A stretch of 64,000 nt of DNA from JAADJA01 sp963840975 (GCA_963840975.1 CAWJBC010000021.1:372001-436000); one strand, 5' to 3'. Positions 43,883 to 54,056 are shown, counted from the first letter of the stretch. A program made the numbers and translations. The notes: generated from the letters alone by a model not told the origin.

Positions 43883-45274
43883 ATGAATTACGATGTCATT
43901 GTTATAGGAAGCGGCCCAGGTGGTTATGTTGCTGCAATAAGGGCTTCGCAACTGGGTAAAAAAACTGCAGTTGTTGAGAAAGCAGAACTGGGAGGTGTTT
44001 GCCTTAATTGGGGTTGTATCCCCACCAAGGCTCTGCTGAAAAGCGCCCAGGTATTTAATTATTTGAATCATGCGGCTGATTATGGAATTACCATCAGCGG
44101 AGATGTGAAACCAGATTTTTCTGCAATGGTGAAACGTAGCCGTGATGTAGCTGATGGGATGAGTAAGGGAATACAGTTTCTTTTTAAGAAAAATAAGATT
44201 GATCATATTCAGGGTTTTGGAAAGGTACTGCCAGGTAAAAAGGTAGAAGTGACAGGTGAAGATGGAAAGAAAACCTTGTATGAAGCCGGAAGCATCATTA
44301 TTGCCACAGGTGCACGATCGAAAGAATTGCCCAACTTAAAACAGGATGGGAAAAAAGTGATAGGTTACCGGGAGGCTATGTCGTTAACAAATCAACCCAA
44401 ATCAATGGTGGTGGTCGGTTCAGGCGCCATTGGGTCAGAATTCGCTTTCTTTTATAATTCAATAGGAACAGAAGTTACGCTGGTTGAGTTTATGCCAACA
44501 CTCGTTCCACTGGAGGATGAGGAAGTTGCAAAACAATTGGAGCGAAGTTTTAAAAAGGCAAAAATGAAAGTGATGACTGCATCATCGGTCGAATCTGTTG
44601 AAACCAAAGGAAAACTTTGCAAAGTTACAGTTAAGACCAAAAAAGGTGACGAGATCATAGAAGCGGAAGTTGTGCTGTCGGCAGTTGGAATTGCCACCAA
44701 CCTGGATGGGATTGGTCTGGAAGGAGTGGGTATCAAACTGGAGAAAGACAAAATTGCTGTTGACGATTACTACCAAACCAACGTACCCGGGTATTATGCC
44801 ATAGGCGATGTTGTAAAAGGCCCGGCATTAGCACATGTTGCATCTGCTGAGGGAATTTGCTGTGTTGAAAAAATAGCCGGGTTGAATCCCGATCCGATTG
44901 ATTACGGCAATATTCCCGGATGTACCTATACCAATCCTGAAATTGCTTCTGTGGGAATGACTGAAAAGCAAGCAGTTAATGCCGGTTTTGAGATCAGGGT
45001 CGGAAAATTTCCCTACAGCGCATCCGGTAAGGCAAACGCTGCCGGCAACAAGGATGGTTTTGTTAAGGTTATTTTTGATGCTAAATATGGCGAATGGCTG
45101 GGTGCTCATTATATAGGCGAAAACGTTACTGAAATGATAGCCGAGGCGGTTGCAGCACGAAAACTTGAAACAACAGGTCACGAAATCCTGAAATCCATTC
45201 ATCCTCATCCTACTATGTCGGAAGCGGTGATGGAGGCAGTGGCGGCAGCTTATGGTGAAGTGATTCACATTTAG
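43883..45274 (+). CDS. lpdA: Dihydrolipoyl dehydrogenase
   Basis: A 463-residue flavoprotein disulfide reductase. FAD is bound through VIGSGPGGYVAAIRA, the redox disulfide is Cys40/Cys45 (GGVCLNWGCIPTK), NAD is bound at VVVGSGAIGSEFA, and FAD again at YAIGDVVKGPALAHVA. The catalytic His-Glu pair lies in HPHPTMSEA near the C-terminus, which identifies LpdA rather than other members. It is the E3 component of 2-oxoacid dehydrogenase or glycine cleavage complexes. No E1 or E2 gene is nearby. It is divergent from metY across 273 bases. Confidence 0.95.
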   Translation: MNYDVIVIGSGPGGYVAAIRASQLGKKTAVVEKAELGGVCLNWGCIPTKALLKSAQVFNYLNHAADYGITISGDVKPDFSAMVKRSRDVADGMSKGIQFLFKKNKIDHIQGFGKVLPGKKVEVTGEDGKKTLYEAGSIIIATGARSKELPNLKQDGKKVIGYREAMSLTNQPKSMVVVGSGAIGSEFAFFYNSIGTEVTLVEFMPTLVPLEDEEVAKQLERSFKKAKMKVMTASSVESVETKGKLCKVTVKTKKGDEIIEAEVVLSAVGIATNLDGIGLEGVGIKLEKDKIAVDDYYQTNVPGYYAIGDVVKGPALAHVASAEGICCVEKIAGLNPDPIDYGNIPGCTYTNPEIASVGMTEKQAVNAGFEIRVGKFPYSASGKANAAGNKDGFVKVIFDAKYGEWLGAHYIGENVTEMIAEAVAARKLETTGHEILKSIHPHPTMSEAVMEAVAAAYGEVIHI

Positions 45275-45324
45275 CAGGAGGGTAATAAGTATTTAATCTA
45301 TTTCTTTAGTTTCGCTTGCATAAT

Positions 45325-45864
45325 ATGGAAGTAATTAAGACGAGTTTTGAGGGATTGTTGGTTATGCAGCCCAGAGTTTTTAAGGATGACCGTGGTTATT
45401 TCTTTGAATATTTCCGTAAGGATGTTTTTAAAGATATGAACGTTGAATTTGTTCAGTCAAATGAATCGCTTTCGCAAAAGGATGTTTTAAGAGGTTTGCA
45501 TTTTCAGAATCCGCCTTTCGAGCAGGGAAAATTAATCCGGGTGGTGAAAGGGGCGGTATTGGATGTGTCGGTTGATATCAGGCAAAATTCAAAAACTTTC
45601 GGACAATATTTTTCATGCGAATTAAGTGAGACAAATAAAACCATCCTTTGGATTCCGCCTGGTTTTGCACATGGTTTTCTGACCCTGAAGGATAATACTA
45701 TTTTTCAATATGAGTGTACCAATTACTACAACAAAGAGTCGGAGGGAAGCATCCGATGGAACGATCCCACCCTGAATATCAATTGGAATATTGCCAACCC
45801 TGTTGTTTCTGATAAGGATAAATCGGCTCCTTTTTTTGATGGTTTTCAGAGTAACTTTAACTAA
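45325..45864 (+). CDS. rfbC: dTDP-4-dehydrorhamnose 3,5-epimerase
   Basis: A 179-residue cupin-fold epimerase from ATG 45325; an open TTG at 45316 would add three residues. VFKDDRGYFFEYFR, RGLHFQNPPFEQGKLIRVV (catalytic His59), WIPPGFAHGFLTL, FQYECTNYYN and IRWNDPTLNINW are the family motifs. It makes dTDP-4-dehydro-L-rhamnose for cell-surface sugars. RfbA, B and D are not nearby, and the polysaccharide locus is 35 kb away, so it is a detached member of that pathway. Confidence 0.93.
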   Translation: MEVIKTSFEGLLVMQPRVFKDDRGYFFEYFRKDVFKDMNVEFVQSNESLSQKDVLRGLHFQNPPFEQGKLIRVVKGAVLDVSVDIRQNSKTFGQYFSCELSETNKTILWIPPGFAHGFLTLKDNTIFQYECTNYYNKESEGSIRWNDPTLNINWNIANPVVSDKDKSAPFFDGFQSNFN

Positions 45865-45879
45865 TTTATTTCTTTATTC

Positions 45880-46881
45880 ATGCGTAAATTTTATTTGTGG
45901 GGCTCGGTTGTGATTTTTACTTCCGGTATCATTTTTTTATTTGTTTACTCTTCTCAAAAAGAAAAAACTACCGACCAGGAGTATTACAGTGCTTTTGCCA
46001 GAAACTATAAAATATTCAGTCCCGCTTTACCCGAATCAAGCAGCTTTGCCGGTGAGGAAGCGAACCTGAACAACATTCTGATCAGGGAAAATCTGGATCG
46101 TGAAGTGCTCATCAACACCTATTGGCATACCAATACCATTTTATCCATCAAGAGGGCGAACCGCTGGTTTCCGGTAATTGTGCCCATTCTGAAAGAAAAT
46201 AATATCCCTGAAGATTTCAAATACCTCGCATTGATTGAGAGTGGATTAATGAATGTTGTTTCTCCGAAAGGTGCAACAGGTTTCTGGCAGTTCATTGAAG
46301 AAACCGGGAAAATTTATGGTTTGGAAATAAATAAAGAAGTGGATGAACGCTACAACGTTGAAAAGTCTACTGTTGCTGCCTGTCGTTATCTAAACGATTC
46401 GTATGCACAGTTTCAGAACTGGACACTGGTTGCTGCTGCTTTTAATGCCGGGAAAAGAAGAATTTCAGAAACTATCGGAAAACAAAAGAATAATAGCTAT
46501 TACGAACTATTGTTTAATGAAGAAACCTCACGTTATGTTTACCGGATTCTGGCTATGAAAATCATTTACGAATCTCCGGCTCATTATGGTTATTACTTGC
46601 GGCAGGCTGATTTATATCCAACTATCGCTGTGAGGGAAGTAACGCAAGCTACTACCATAACTGACCTGGTAGCCTATGCCGGAGAAAATGGTATCAGTTA
46701 TAAAACCCTTAAAGATTTTAATCCCTGGATGCGGTCCGATCACTTGCCAAATTCATCCGGTAAGAAATATTTGATCAAAATTCCGGAAGATACCCTTTTA
46801 CAATACAATGAGATCATCCAAAAGGTTGAGGATGAAGGGGAAATTTTCAATGATACGATCACAGTAAATGAGCTTTATTAA
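45880..46881 (+). CDS. Membrane-anchored lytic murein transglycosylase (MltD-like)
   Basis: A 333-residue protein. An N-terminal hydrophobic signal-anchor spans residues 5-24. An SLT domain follows with catalytic Glu120 (YLALIESGL) and the core VSPKGATGFWQFIEETGKIYGL, DERYNVEKSTVAACRYL and TLVAAAFNAGKRRI. The C-terminal third (after 240) resembles a degenerate LysM or the MltD spacer. It cleaves peptidoglycan glycan strands in the periplasm. It starts 15 bases after rfbC and may share its transcript. Confidence 0.9.
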   Translation: MRKFYLWGSVVIFTSGIIFLFVYSSQKEKTTDQEYYSAFARNYKIFSPALPESSSFAGEEANLNNILIRENLDREVLINTYWHTNTILSIKRANRWFPVIVPILKENNIPEDFKYLALIESGLMNVVSPKGATGFWQFIEETGKIYGLEINKEVDERYNVEKSTVAACRYLNDSYAQFQNWTLVAAAFNAGKRRISETIGKQKNNSYYELLFNEETSRYVYRILAMKIIYESPAHYGYYLRQADLYPTIAVREVTQATTITDLVAYAGENGISYKTLKDFNPWMRSDHLPNSSGKKYLIKIPEDTLLQYNEIIQKVEDEGEIFNDTITVNELY

Positions 46882-46948
46882 AAAAACATTGTCCGGACTT
46901 TAGTGGCGGGGATAATTTAGGGGTCAGAAAGGATAATTTACAAGAAAA

Positions 46949-49771
46949 TTGGAAGACAAACTTGAAATATACGGCGCTCGTGTTCACAACCTGAAGAATA
47001 TTGACCTGAAAATTCCCAGGAATAAATTGGTTGTCATTACTGGATTAAGCGGCAGCGGAAAATCTTCTCTTGCCTTTGATACCATTTATGCCGAGGGGCA
47101 ACGCCGGTACATGGAAACTTTCTCGGCTTATGCAAGGCAGTTTATAGGTAATCTTGAACGACCCGATGTAGATAAAATTACCGGCTTAAGCCCGGTTATC
47201 TCTATCGAGCAAAAATCGGTGAATAAAAATCCCCGCTCCACAGTAGGAACCATCACCGAAATATATGACTTTCTGCGTTTGCTTTATGCAAGAATTGGCG
47301 ATGCCTATTCCTATATGAGTGAAGAAAGGATGGTAAGGTTTACCGAACCACAAATATTGAGCTATATCCTCAATCATTACAATGAAAAAACCATCATGAT
47401 CTTATCTCCTCTGGTAAAAGGTCGCAAGGGACATTACCGTGAGTTGTTTGAGCAATTTCGCAAACAGGGATTCCTGAAAGTGAGAAACGATGGAATCATC
47501 GCAGAATTGAAATTTGGTATGCAACTCGATCGGTACAAGGTTCATGATATTGAGATGGTAATTGATACCATTCGAATAAATCCCGACTCAGAGCGCAGAC
47601 TTGTACAATCCGTTCAACTTGGCATGCGCTACAGCAAAGGTTCTGTTATGATCCTCGACATTGAAACGGAAGAAGTGCGGCATTTCAGCAAAGCGCTGAT
47701 GTGCCCTGTTTCCGGCATTTCGTACAATGAACCGGAGCCTAATTCATTTTCGTTTAACTCACCTTATGGCGCCTGCCCTAAATGTAACGGACTTGGCACA
47801 GTTACCGAAATCAATCTCGATACCATTTTCCCCGACAAATCAATCGGAATTAGAAAGGGAGGAATAGCGCCGATAGGCGAATATAAAGCCAATTGGATTT
47901 TTCATCAGATGGAAGCGATTGGCGAAAAATTTGGTTTTGACCTGAACACTCCTATTGCCGATATTCCTGATGACGCCATTTCAACCATCCTTTATGGTTC
48001 AACCGAAAGTTATACCATTAAAAAGGAATACCTGGGAATTACTTCCACCTATACACTTAATTTTGAGGGTATTGTAAATTTTATCCTCAATCAATACAAA
48101 GATGCCAATTCAAATGGCATCAAAAAGTGGGCATTCAACTTCATGAATAACAAACAATGCCCGGAGTGCAACGGGCAACGGTTGAAAAAGGAATCGCTGT
48201 TTTTCAGGATTGATCAAAAAAATATTTCGGAAGTAGCCAATTTCGATCTCATCCGCCTGAAAGATTGGGTGAATGGTTTGGAAACCAAACTGGATGAAAA
48301 GAAGAAGCTTATTGCTCACGAAATAATCAGGGAGATTAAAGCCAGAATAAATTTCCTTCTCGATGTCGGTCTTGATTATCTTGCACTGAATCGTCCGGCG
48401 CGAAGCCTTTCGGGTGGTGAATCACAGCGAATCAGGCTGGCAACGCAAATCGGTTCTCAGTTAACAGGCGTTTTGTATATTTTGGATGAACCCTCCATTG
48501 GATTACATCAGCGGGATAATTTACGGTTGATCAATTCGCTCAAAGATTTGCGCGACATTGGTAATTCAGTGATAGTGGTAGAACACGATAAAGAAACCAT
48601 CCTCTCAGCCGATTATGTGATTGACATAGGACCCGGTGCCGGTGTTCATGGCGGGGAAATTGTGGCACAGGGGTCGCCCAAAGATATGGTGGATTGCCAC
48701 ACCATAACATGTGAGTATATTCGTGGTAAAAGAGAAATCGTCATACCTTCTACAAGAAGAGAAGGTAATGGAAAATTTATTGAAATAACGGGAGCTAAAG
48801 GGAACAATCTGAAAGATGTAAACTTGAAAATCCCTTTGGGCAAACTGGTATGCGTCACCGGAGTTTCCGGAAGCGGTAAATCCACCCTGATCAACGAAAC
48901 GCTTTACCCCATCCTGAGTAAGCATTTTTACCGGTCGGAAGTGAAGCCATTGCCTTACTTAGCAATTAAGGGTATTGAGCATATTGATAAAGTAATTGAT
49001 ATTGATCAATCTCCAATTGGCAGAACTCCGCGTTCAAACCCGGCAACTTACACCGGTGTGTTTGATGAGATCAGGAAATTGTATTCATCTCTTCCCGAAT
49101 CAAAAATCAGGGGATACAAACCAGGGAGGTTTTCCTTTAATGTGAAAGGCGGGCGTTGCGAAACCTGCGGTGGGGCAGGGGTGAGGGTGATCGAGATGAA
49201 TTTTCTCCCCGATGTACAGGTGCATTGCGAGGAATGTAATGGAAAAAGGTACAACCGCGAAACCTTAGAGGTCAGGTATAAGGGTAAGTCCATCAACGAT
49301 GTGCTTGAAATGACCATCAGTCAGGCTGTTGTTTTTTTTGAAAACATTCCGGCTATCCTCCAAAAGATCAAAACACTTAAAGAAGTTGGTTTGGGATATA
49401 TTACATTGGGGCAGCAATCAACCACAATTTCGGGTGGTGAAGCGCAGCGGGTAAAGCTGGCTTCTGAACTGTCAAAGCGGGATACAGGTCAAACGCTTTA
49501 TATTTTGGATGAACCAACCACCGGATTGCATTTTGAAGATGTAAACGTATTGCTTCAGGTGCTTCAAAAGCTGGTAGATAAAGGCAATACAGTGCTAGTG
49601 ATTGAGCACAACATGGAGGTGATCAAAGTAGCTGATCATATTGTTGACTTAGGACCAGAAGGAGGTGAAAAAGGCGGAAGAATCATCTGTGAGGGAACTC
49701 CTGAGGAGTTGGCTGCAAGCATTGAAAGTTATACAGGCAAATACCTTACAGAAGTACTTAAGGGTAAATAG
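46949..49771 (+). CDS. uvrA: UvrA excinuclease ABC subunit A
   Basis: A 940-residue DNA-damage recognition ATPase of normal length. The start is TTG, chosen because residues EIYGARVHNLKNIDLKIPRNKLVVITGLSGSGKSS match the usual UvrA N-terminus at once; no ATG is nearby. It has two ABC modules with Walker A (GLSGSGKSS and GVSGSGKST) and signatures LSGGESQRIRLA and ISGGEAQRVKLA. The zinc sites are CPVSG...CPKC and CETC...CEEC. It works with UvrB in nucleotide excision repair. It is a single gene in this window. Confidence 0.97.
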   Translation: MEDKLEIYGARVHNLKNIDLKIPRNKLVVITGLSGSGKSSLAFDTIYAEGQRRYMETFSAYARQFIGNLERPDVDKITGLSPVISIEQKSVNKNPRSTVGTITEIYDFLRLLYARIGDAYSYMSEERMVRFTEPQILSYILNHYNEKTIMILSPLVKGRKGHYRELFEQFRKQGFLKVRNDGIIAELKFGMQLDRYKVHDIEMVIDTIRINPDSERRLVQSVQLGMRYSKGSVMILDIETEEVRHFSKALMCPVSGISYNEPEPNSFSFNSPYGACPKCNGLGTVTEINLDTIFPDKSIGIRKGGIAPIGEYKANWIFHQMEAIGEKFGFDLNTPIADIPDDAISTILYGSTESYTIKKEYLGITSTYTLNFEGIVNFILNQYKDANSNGIKKWAFNFMNNKQCPECNGQRLKKESLFFRIDQKNISEVANFDLIRLKDWVNGLETKLDEKKKLIAHEIIREIKARINFLLDVGLDYLALNRPARSLSGGESQRIRLATQIGSQLTGVLYILDEPSIGLHQRDNLRLINSLKDLRDIGNSVIVVEHDKETILSADYVIDIGPGAGVHGGEIVAQGSPKDMVDCHTITCEYIRGKREIVIPSTRREGNGKFIEITGAKGNNLKDVNLKIPLGKLVCVTGVSGSGKSTLINETLYPILSKHFYRSEVKPLPYLAIKGIEHIDKVIDIDQSPIGRTPRSNPATYTGVFDEIRKLYSSLPESKIRGYKPGRFSFNVKGGRCETCGGAGVRVIEMNFLPDVQVHCEECNGKRYNRETLEVRYKGKSINDVLEMTISQAVVFFENIPAILQKIKTLKEVGLGYITLGQQSTTISGGEAQRVKLASELSKRDTGQTLYILDEPTTGLHFEDVNVLLQVLQKLVDKGNTVLVIEHNMEVIKVADHIVDLGPEGGEKGGRIICEGTPEELAASIESYTGKYLTEVLKGK

Positions 49772-49907
49772 TTTATTTACTTATTGCCTTTATTATTTTC
49801 TTAATTCATCTTTAAACAATTCCAATTTTAGTTAACAATGCTTTGCCTGAAACTTTAAACCGTCATGTAAAAACATATATATTTGGCGCAATAAGAAAAA
49901 AGTATCA

Positions 49908-50888
49908 ATGAAAATTGCAGTAACAGGAGCAAGTGGTCATGTCGGGAATGTTCTCTGCCGGGAACTCATCAATAAGGGATATAAGGTAAAAGCCCTCATT
50001 CACAAGGATGAGGATGACCTTACGCAAACCGGCGTAGAAATGATACAAGGCGATTTATTGGAAACAGATTCACTTGAAAATCTTTGCAAGGGATGTGAAA
50101 TTGTTTTCCACCTTGCTGCTAAGATTTCAATTGATGAAAAAGAAAAAGAATTGGTTCACAAGACCAATGTGGCAGGTACACGAAATATGCTAGAAGCCGC
50201 CTCCAAAGCGGGTATAAAAAGGTTCGTACATTTCAGTTCGATTCATACACTCGATCCTTATCCCCTGGATTTTGAATTGAATGAAACACGGCATTTTATC
50301 AAACGAACCCAAATGATTTATGAACAATCAAAGATGGAAGGCGAAAAGCTGGTTTTGGAAGCAGTTGCCTCAGGATTAGATGCTGTAGTTATAACACCGA
50401 CAGCTATTATAGGTCCTTATGATTACAAACCTTCGTTTCTCGGGCAGGCGCTGATTAAAATGTACACCAATTCTTTACCAATGCTGGTGCCCGGGGGGTA
50501 CGACTGGGTGGATGTGAGAGATGTGGTAGCTTGTGCGATTGCCGCGGCTGAAAAAGCACGGAAAGGTGAAAGGTACATTGCTTCGGGCGGTTACCTGAGT
50601 CTGAAAGATTTGTCAAAAATGATTGGTAACGTTACTGGGCGAAAAACGCCCTCTTTTACCGGTCCAACTATCTTAGCAAAAATAGGTTTGCCTTTTATTT
50701 CGGTTTATGCTAAGTTGCATAACGAAGCACCTCTTTATAATCTAAATTCATTGGAAATATTAAAGCATTCCAACCGCTGTATTTCACATGCCAAAGCCTC
50801 GAATGAACTGGGATATAGTCCACGTCCATTAGAAGATACGATTAAGGATACATTTGACTGGTTCAACATGAATGGTTTCATAAACTAG
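49908..50888 (+). CDS. NAD-dependent epimerase/3-beta-HSD-like SDR
   Basis: A 326-residue extended short-chain dehydrogenase. VTGASGHVGNVLCREL is the NAD-binding turn, HLAAKIS, HFSSIHTL (catalytic Ser) and YEQSKMEGE (YxxxK) are present, followed by VVITPTAIIGPYD and YIASGGYLSLKDL. The pattern fits the dihydroflavonol reductase/3-beta-hydroxysteroid dehydrogenase branch rather than sugar epimerases. A steroid 5-alpha-reductase-like gene starts 4 bases after its stop, so the pair probably oxidises and reduces the same ring-type substrate. Confidence 0.87.
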   Translation: MKIAVTGASGHVGNVLCRELINKGYKVKALIHKDEDDLTQTGVEMIQGDLLETDSLENLCKGCEIVFHLAAKISIDEKEKELVHKTNVAGTRNMLEAASKAGIKRFVHFSSIHTLDPYPLDFELNETRHFIKRTQMIYEQSKMEGEKLVLEAVASGLDAVVITPTAIIGPYDYKPSFLGQALIKMYTNSLPMLVPGGYDWVDVRDVVACAIAAAEKARKGERYIASGGYLSLKDLSKMIGNVTGRKTPSFTGPTILAKIGLPFISVYAKLHNEAPLYNLNSLEILKHSNRCISHAKASNELGYSPRPLEDTIKDTFDWFNMNGFIN

Positions 50889-50892
50889 CAGG

Positions 50893-51651
50893 ATGGCACT
50901 TACTACTTTTAACTTACTTGTACTCATTTGGATCGGATCGGCATTGCTGCTTTTTCCAGTAATATTAATGGTACCTGCACCTTATGGCAGGCATTCCCGG
51001 ACCAACTGGGGGCCAATGATCAACAATAAGCTCGGATGGTTTATCATGGAGGCGCCCGCGCTTTTTGTTTTTGCTTATTTAGTCTTTTCAGGTATTGGTA
51101 TTCAGCAGATTGTAATCCTTGTTTTTTCATTTTTATGGATTGCACACTACTTCAACAGGGTCATCATCTTTCCAATCAGGATAAGAACCACCGGGAAAAA
51201 AATGCCGGTCGTGATCATGGTTTTTGCATTGTTCTTCAATCTGATTAACGGATTGATTAATGGTTATTGGTTTGGAACCCTCGCTTTTCCTTATCCTGAC
51301 AACTGGTTCACCGATCCACGATTTATCTTTGGCGCTTTGCTTTTTGTCGGTGGCTTCCTTACCAATCAATATCATGACCAGATATTGATCAACCTTCGTA
51401 AAGGTTCAAAAAAAGGCTACAAAATTCCTTATGGTGGATTGTTTAGGTACATTTCATGCCCAAATTTTCTGGGCGAGATAGTGGAATGGGCTGGTTTTGC
51501 ACTGATGACGTGGTGTCTCCCAACGCTTTCTTTTCTTATCTGGACTATGGTTAATTTAATCCCGCGTGCGCTTGACCACCATCGCTGGTATCGGAAAACC
51601 TTTCAGGATTACCCTTCTGAAAGAAAAGCCCTTTTTCCTTTTATTTTTTAA
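50893..51651 (+). CDS. Steroid 5-alpha-reductase-like membrane enzyme
   Basis: A 252-residue integral membrane protein with about six hydrophobic segments. MVPAPYGRHSRTNWGPMINNKLGWFIMEAPA near the start and YKIPYGGLFRYISCPNFLGEIVEWAGFALM near the end are the hallmark motifs of the 3-oxo-5-alpha-steroid 4-dehydrogenase C-terminal family. Family members reduce the C4-C5 double bond of 3-oxo-4-ene steroids or related enones with NADPH. It is operonic with a 3-beta-HSD-like SDR. Activity on steroids or bile acids in this organism is inference; relatives act on isoprenoid substrates too. Confidence 0.87.
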   Translation: MALTTFNLLVLIWIGSALLLFPVILMVPAPYGRHSRTNWGPMINNKLGWFIMEAPALFVFAYLVFSGIGIQQIVILVFSFLWIAHYFNRVIIFPIRIRTTGKKMPVVIMVFALFFNLINGLINGYWFGTLAFPYPDNWFTDPRFIFGALLFVGGFLTNQYHDQILINLRKGSKKGYKIPYGGLFRYISCPNFLGEIVEWAGFALMTWCLPTLSFLIWTMVNLIPRALDHHRWYRKTFQDYPSERKALFPFIF

Positions 51652-51805
51652 TAATTTCCTGATAAATTATTGTTGCGACTTTCTATATAACAAAAAGGTT
51701 GCACCATTGTTTTATTGATATCGGGTCTATTTTCTATTGACTGGTAGAAACACGACTCAAATAAATACTTTAAATTTGTATCAATCAAACTAAAAAAATG
51801 TTGCC

Positions 51806-52618
51806 ATGAAAATTTCAAACAAGCATTTATTGGAAGGTAATGGAATTGTACAAATGTCTTGCCCCAAGAACAAAGAAAAATTTGTACCCGGAAATCCTGA
51901 TACTTTGGTTATTCATTACACAGCCGGACGCGACGCCGAATCATCTGCCAGGTATTTATGCGGTGATGTCAAAGCATCAGCACATCTCGTAATTGGCAGG
52001 GATGGCGCTATTTTTCAATTGGTACCCTTTAACACAATTTCATGGCATGCCGGTGTTAGCGCTTATGGTGCACGTCAGGGTATGAACCAGTATTCCATCG
52101 GGATTGAACTCGATAATGCAGGCATTCTTCAGAAAACAGGTAATGAATTCAAGGCATGGTTTGGCAGAAGTTATCCGGAAAATGAAGTACTTTATGCCAC
52201 TCATCGAAATGAAAGTCAACCAGCTTACTGGCATTCCTACACGGAAGCTCAAATTGAAACATGCAGACAGGTTTGTGAACTTCTAATTTCAAAATATGGG
52301 ATAACCCAGATACTGGGTCATGAAGAAATTGCCCCGGCGCGTAAACAGGATCCCGGACCTGCATTTCCTCTTGATAAATTCAGAGATCGTTTGTTGGGTC
52401 ACAACCGGTCGGATGAACCCGATTTTGTTGACTTGAAAGGAATAGTCGCAGCAGATTTGTTAAATATCCGCGCAGGCGCAGGGGTCAGTTTTGAAAAAAT
52501 TGCTCCACCATTAAAAATGGGAACTGAGGTTGCCATCCTGGATGAAAACAACGGCTGGTACAAAGTGGAAACCAAAATAACGGGATGGGTAAGTAAGGCG
52601 AATATAGATTTGGGTTAA
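51806..52618 (+). CDS. N-acetylmuramoyl-L-alanine amidase with SH3 domain
   Basis: A 270-residue protein. An amidase_2 domain has zinc ligands in VIHYTAG (His37), a second His in SWHAGVSAYGARQGMNQYSIGIEL and the acidic/His set in LGHEEIAPARKQDPGPAFPLDKFR. A bacterial SH3 domain follows (about 212-270, LLNIRAGAGVSFEKI to TGWVSKANI). It should cut the amide between muramic acid and L-alanine. No signal peptide is apparent, which is unusual for a wall hydrolase; it may act in recycling, in lysis, or be secreted another way. Confidence 0.92.
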   Translation: MKISNKHLLEGNGIVQMSCPKNKEKFVPGNPDTLVIHYTAGRDAESSARYLCGDVKASAHLVIGRDGAIFQLVPFNTISWHAGVSAYGARQGMNQYSIGIELDNAGILQKTGNEFKAWFGRSYPENEVLYATHRNESQPAYWHSYTEAQIETCRQVCELLISKYGITQILGHEEIAPARKQDPGPAFPLDKFRDRLLGHNRSDEPDFVDLKGIVAADLLNIRAGAGVSFEKIAPPLKMGTEVAILDENNGWYKVETKITGWVSKANIDLG

Positions 52619-52687
52619 CACTTAGGTTTATTTGTGGTTTTACTTTTGTAAAAAAAGATTCACTAATTTTATGCAAATTTATGGACC

Positions 52688-53965
52688 ATGACAGAAGATT
52701 TTCTTCATTATCTATGGAAATACAGGCTGTTAAAACCAAATTTGCAATTGGTAACGGGTGAAGAATGTGAGATCATTGACGTGGGAATGCACAACCTGAA
52801 TGCAGGTCCTGATTTTTTTAATGCACGGATAAAAATTGATGATACCATCTGGGCGGGTAATGTTGAAATTCACCTCCGATCATCCGATTGGTTTGCACAT
52901 AAGCATCACAAGGACAAAGCTTATGAAAATGTGATTCTTCACGTTGTTGGGCAAAATGATCAAACGCTTTATGGAAAAGATGGGAAGGAGTTGCCTACCC
53001 TTATTATCAGTGAGCAAATCCATCCCGCAATGTATGAAAGGTATCTTGATTTTATGACCAATCGCAATTGGGTGGCTTGCGAAAAACTTCTCAAACGGGT
53101 TGACAGATTTGTGATCAATAATTGGCTCGACAGAATGATGATTGAACGCCTTGAACAGAAAGCGTCGGAGATACAAAGCCAGTTGCATTTTAATAATAAT
53201 AACTGGGAAAAGACTTTTTATGAGTTTACAGCCAGGAGTTTTGGGTTTAAGGTTAATGCATTACCCTTTGATTTGTTAGCCAAATCGTTGCCTTTGGCTT
53301 GTCTTGGTAAACATAAAAATAACCTTATTCAGATTGAAGCAATGCTTTTCGGTCAGGCAGGGATGTTGGACAACAATTTCAAAGATAACTACCCAAATCA
53401 ACTAAAGAAGGAGTATCTTTTCTTAAAGAAAAAATACCGGTTCACACCGTTAGACTCTCATATTTGGCGATTTATGCGGCTTCGCCCATCCAATTTCCCA
53501 ACCATACGAATCGCTCAGTTTTCCAACCTCGTATTCAAATCATCCCACCTGTTTTCAAAGATTCTTGATGCGGATTCCCTGAAGGAAATTGTAACTTTGT
53601 TTAACCTAACGGTATCGGACTATTGGCAGGATCATTATTTATTTGATAAACCTTCTGCCAGGCGTTCAAAAAATTTCGGCATAACAGCGATCCAACTGAT
53701 TATCATTAATACTGTAATCCCTTTTTTATTTGTTTATGGTAAAACCCGAAGCGAACAAGCCATTGTGGATAAGTCATTGCGTTTTCTTGACCAGTTGCCG
53801 GGTGAATCCAATACGATCATAAAAAAATGGGAATCGCTGGGAATGGGTGTTCGAACCGCTTTTAATACTCAGGCTTTGATTGAACTCAAAACCAATTATT
53901 GCAACCACAAAAAATGCCTTGAATGCGCAATTGGTAACGACCTGCTAAAACAGGAACTGAATTAA
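52688..53965 (+). CDS. DUF2851 family protein
   Basis: A 425-residue soluble protein matching the DUF2851 family common in Bacteroidota. It opens LHYLWKYRLL and contains VGMHNLNAGPDFFNARIKI, WAGNVEIHLRSSDW and HVVGQNDQTL. A C-terminal set of Cys (NYCNHKKCLECAIGNDLL) may bind metal. The first half resembles a PD-(D/E)XK-like layout (EIH, D..N motifs), but this is only suggestive. No function is established. It starts 69 bases after the amidase gene. Confidence 0.85.
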   Translation: MTEDFLHYLWKYRLLKPNLQLVTGEECEIIDVGMHNLNAGPDFFNARIKIDDTIWAGNVEIHLRSSDWFAHKHHKDKAYENVILHVVGQNDQTLYGKDGKELPTLIISEQIHPAMYERYLDFMTNRNWVACEKLLKRVDRFVINNWLDRMMIERLEQKASEIQSQLHFNNNNWEKTFYEFTARSFGFKVNALPFDLLAKSLPLACLGKHKNNLIQIEAMLFGQAGMLDNNFKDNYPNQLKKEYLFLKKKYRFTPLDSHIWRFMRLRPSNFPTIRIAQFSNLVFKSSHLFSKILDADSLKEIVTLFNLTVSDYWQDHYLFDKPSARRSKNFGITAIQLIIINTVIPFLFVYGKTRSEQAIVDKSLRFLDQLPGESNTIIKKWESLGMGVRTAFNTQALIELKTNYCNHKKCLECAIGNDLLKQELN

Positions 53966-54056
53966 TGCCTGATTCTTGTTATCTGGTTTTTTTGTTGTTA
54001 ATTCCCAATCCTCTGTATTTGAATTTAGCCTAAATTTGCGGTTCAAATCATAGTTT

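Noticed and set aside
44828..45268. Leftward open frame of 146 codons inside lpdA
   Set aside because: Antisense to the conserved C-terminal domain of dihydrolipoyl dehydrogenase; Cys/His-rich translation typical of shadow frames.
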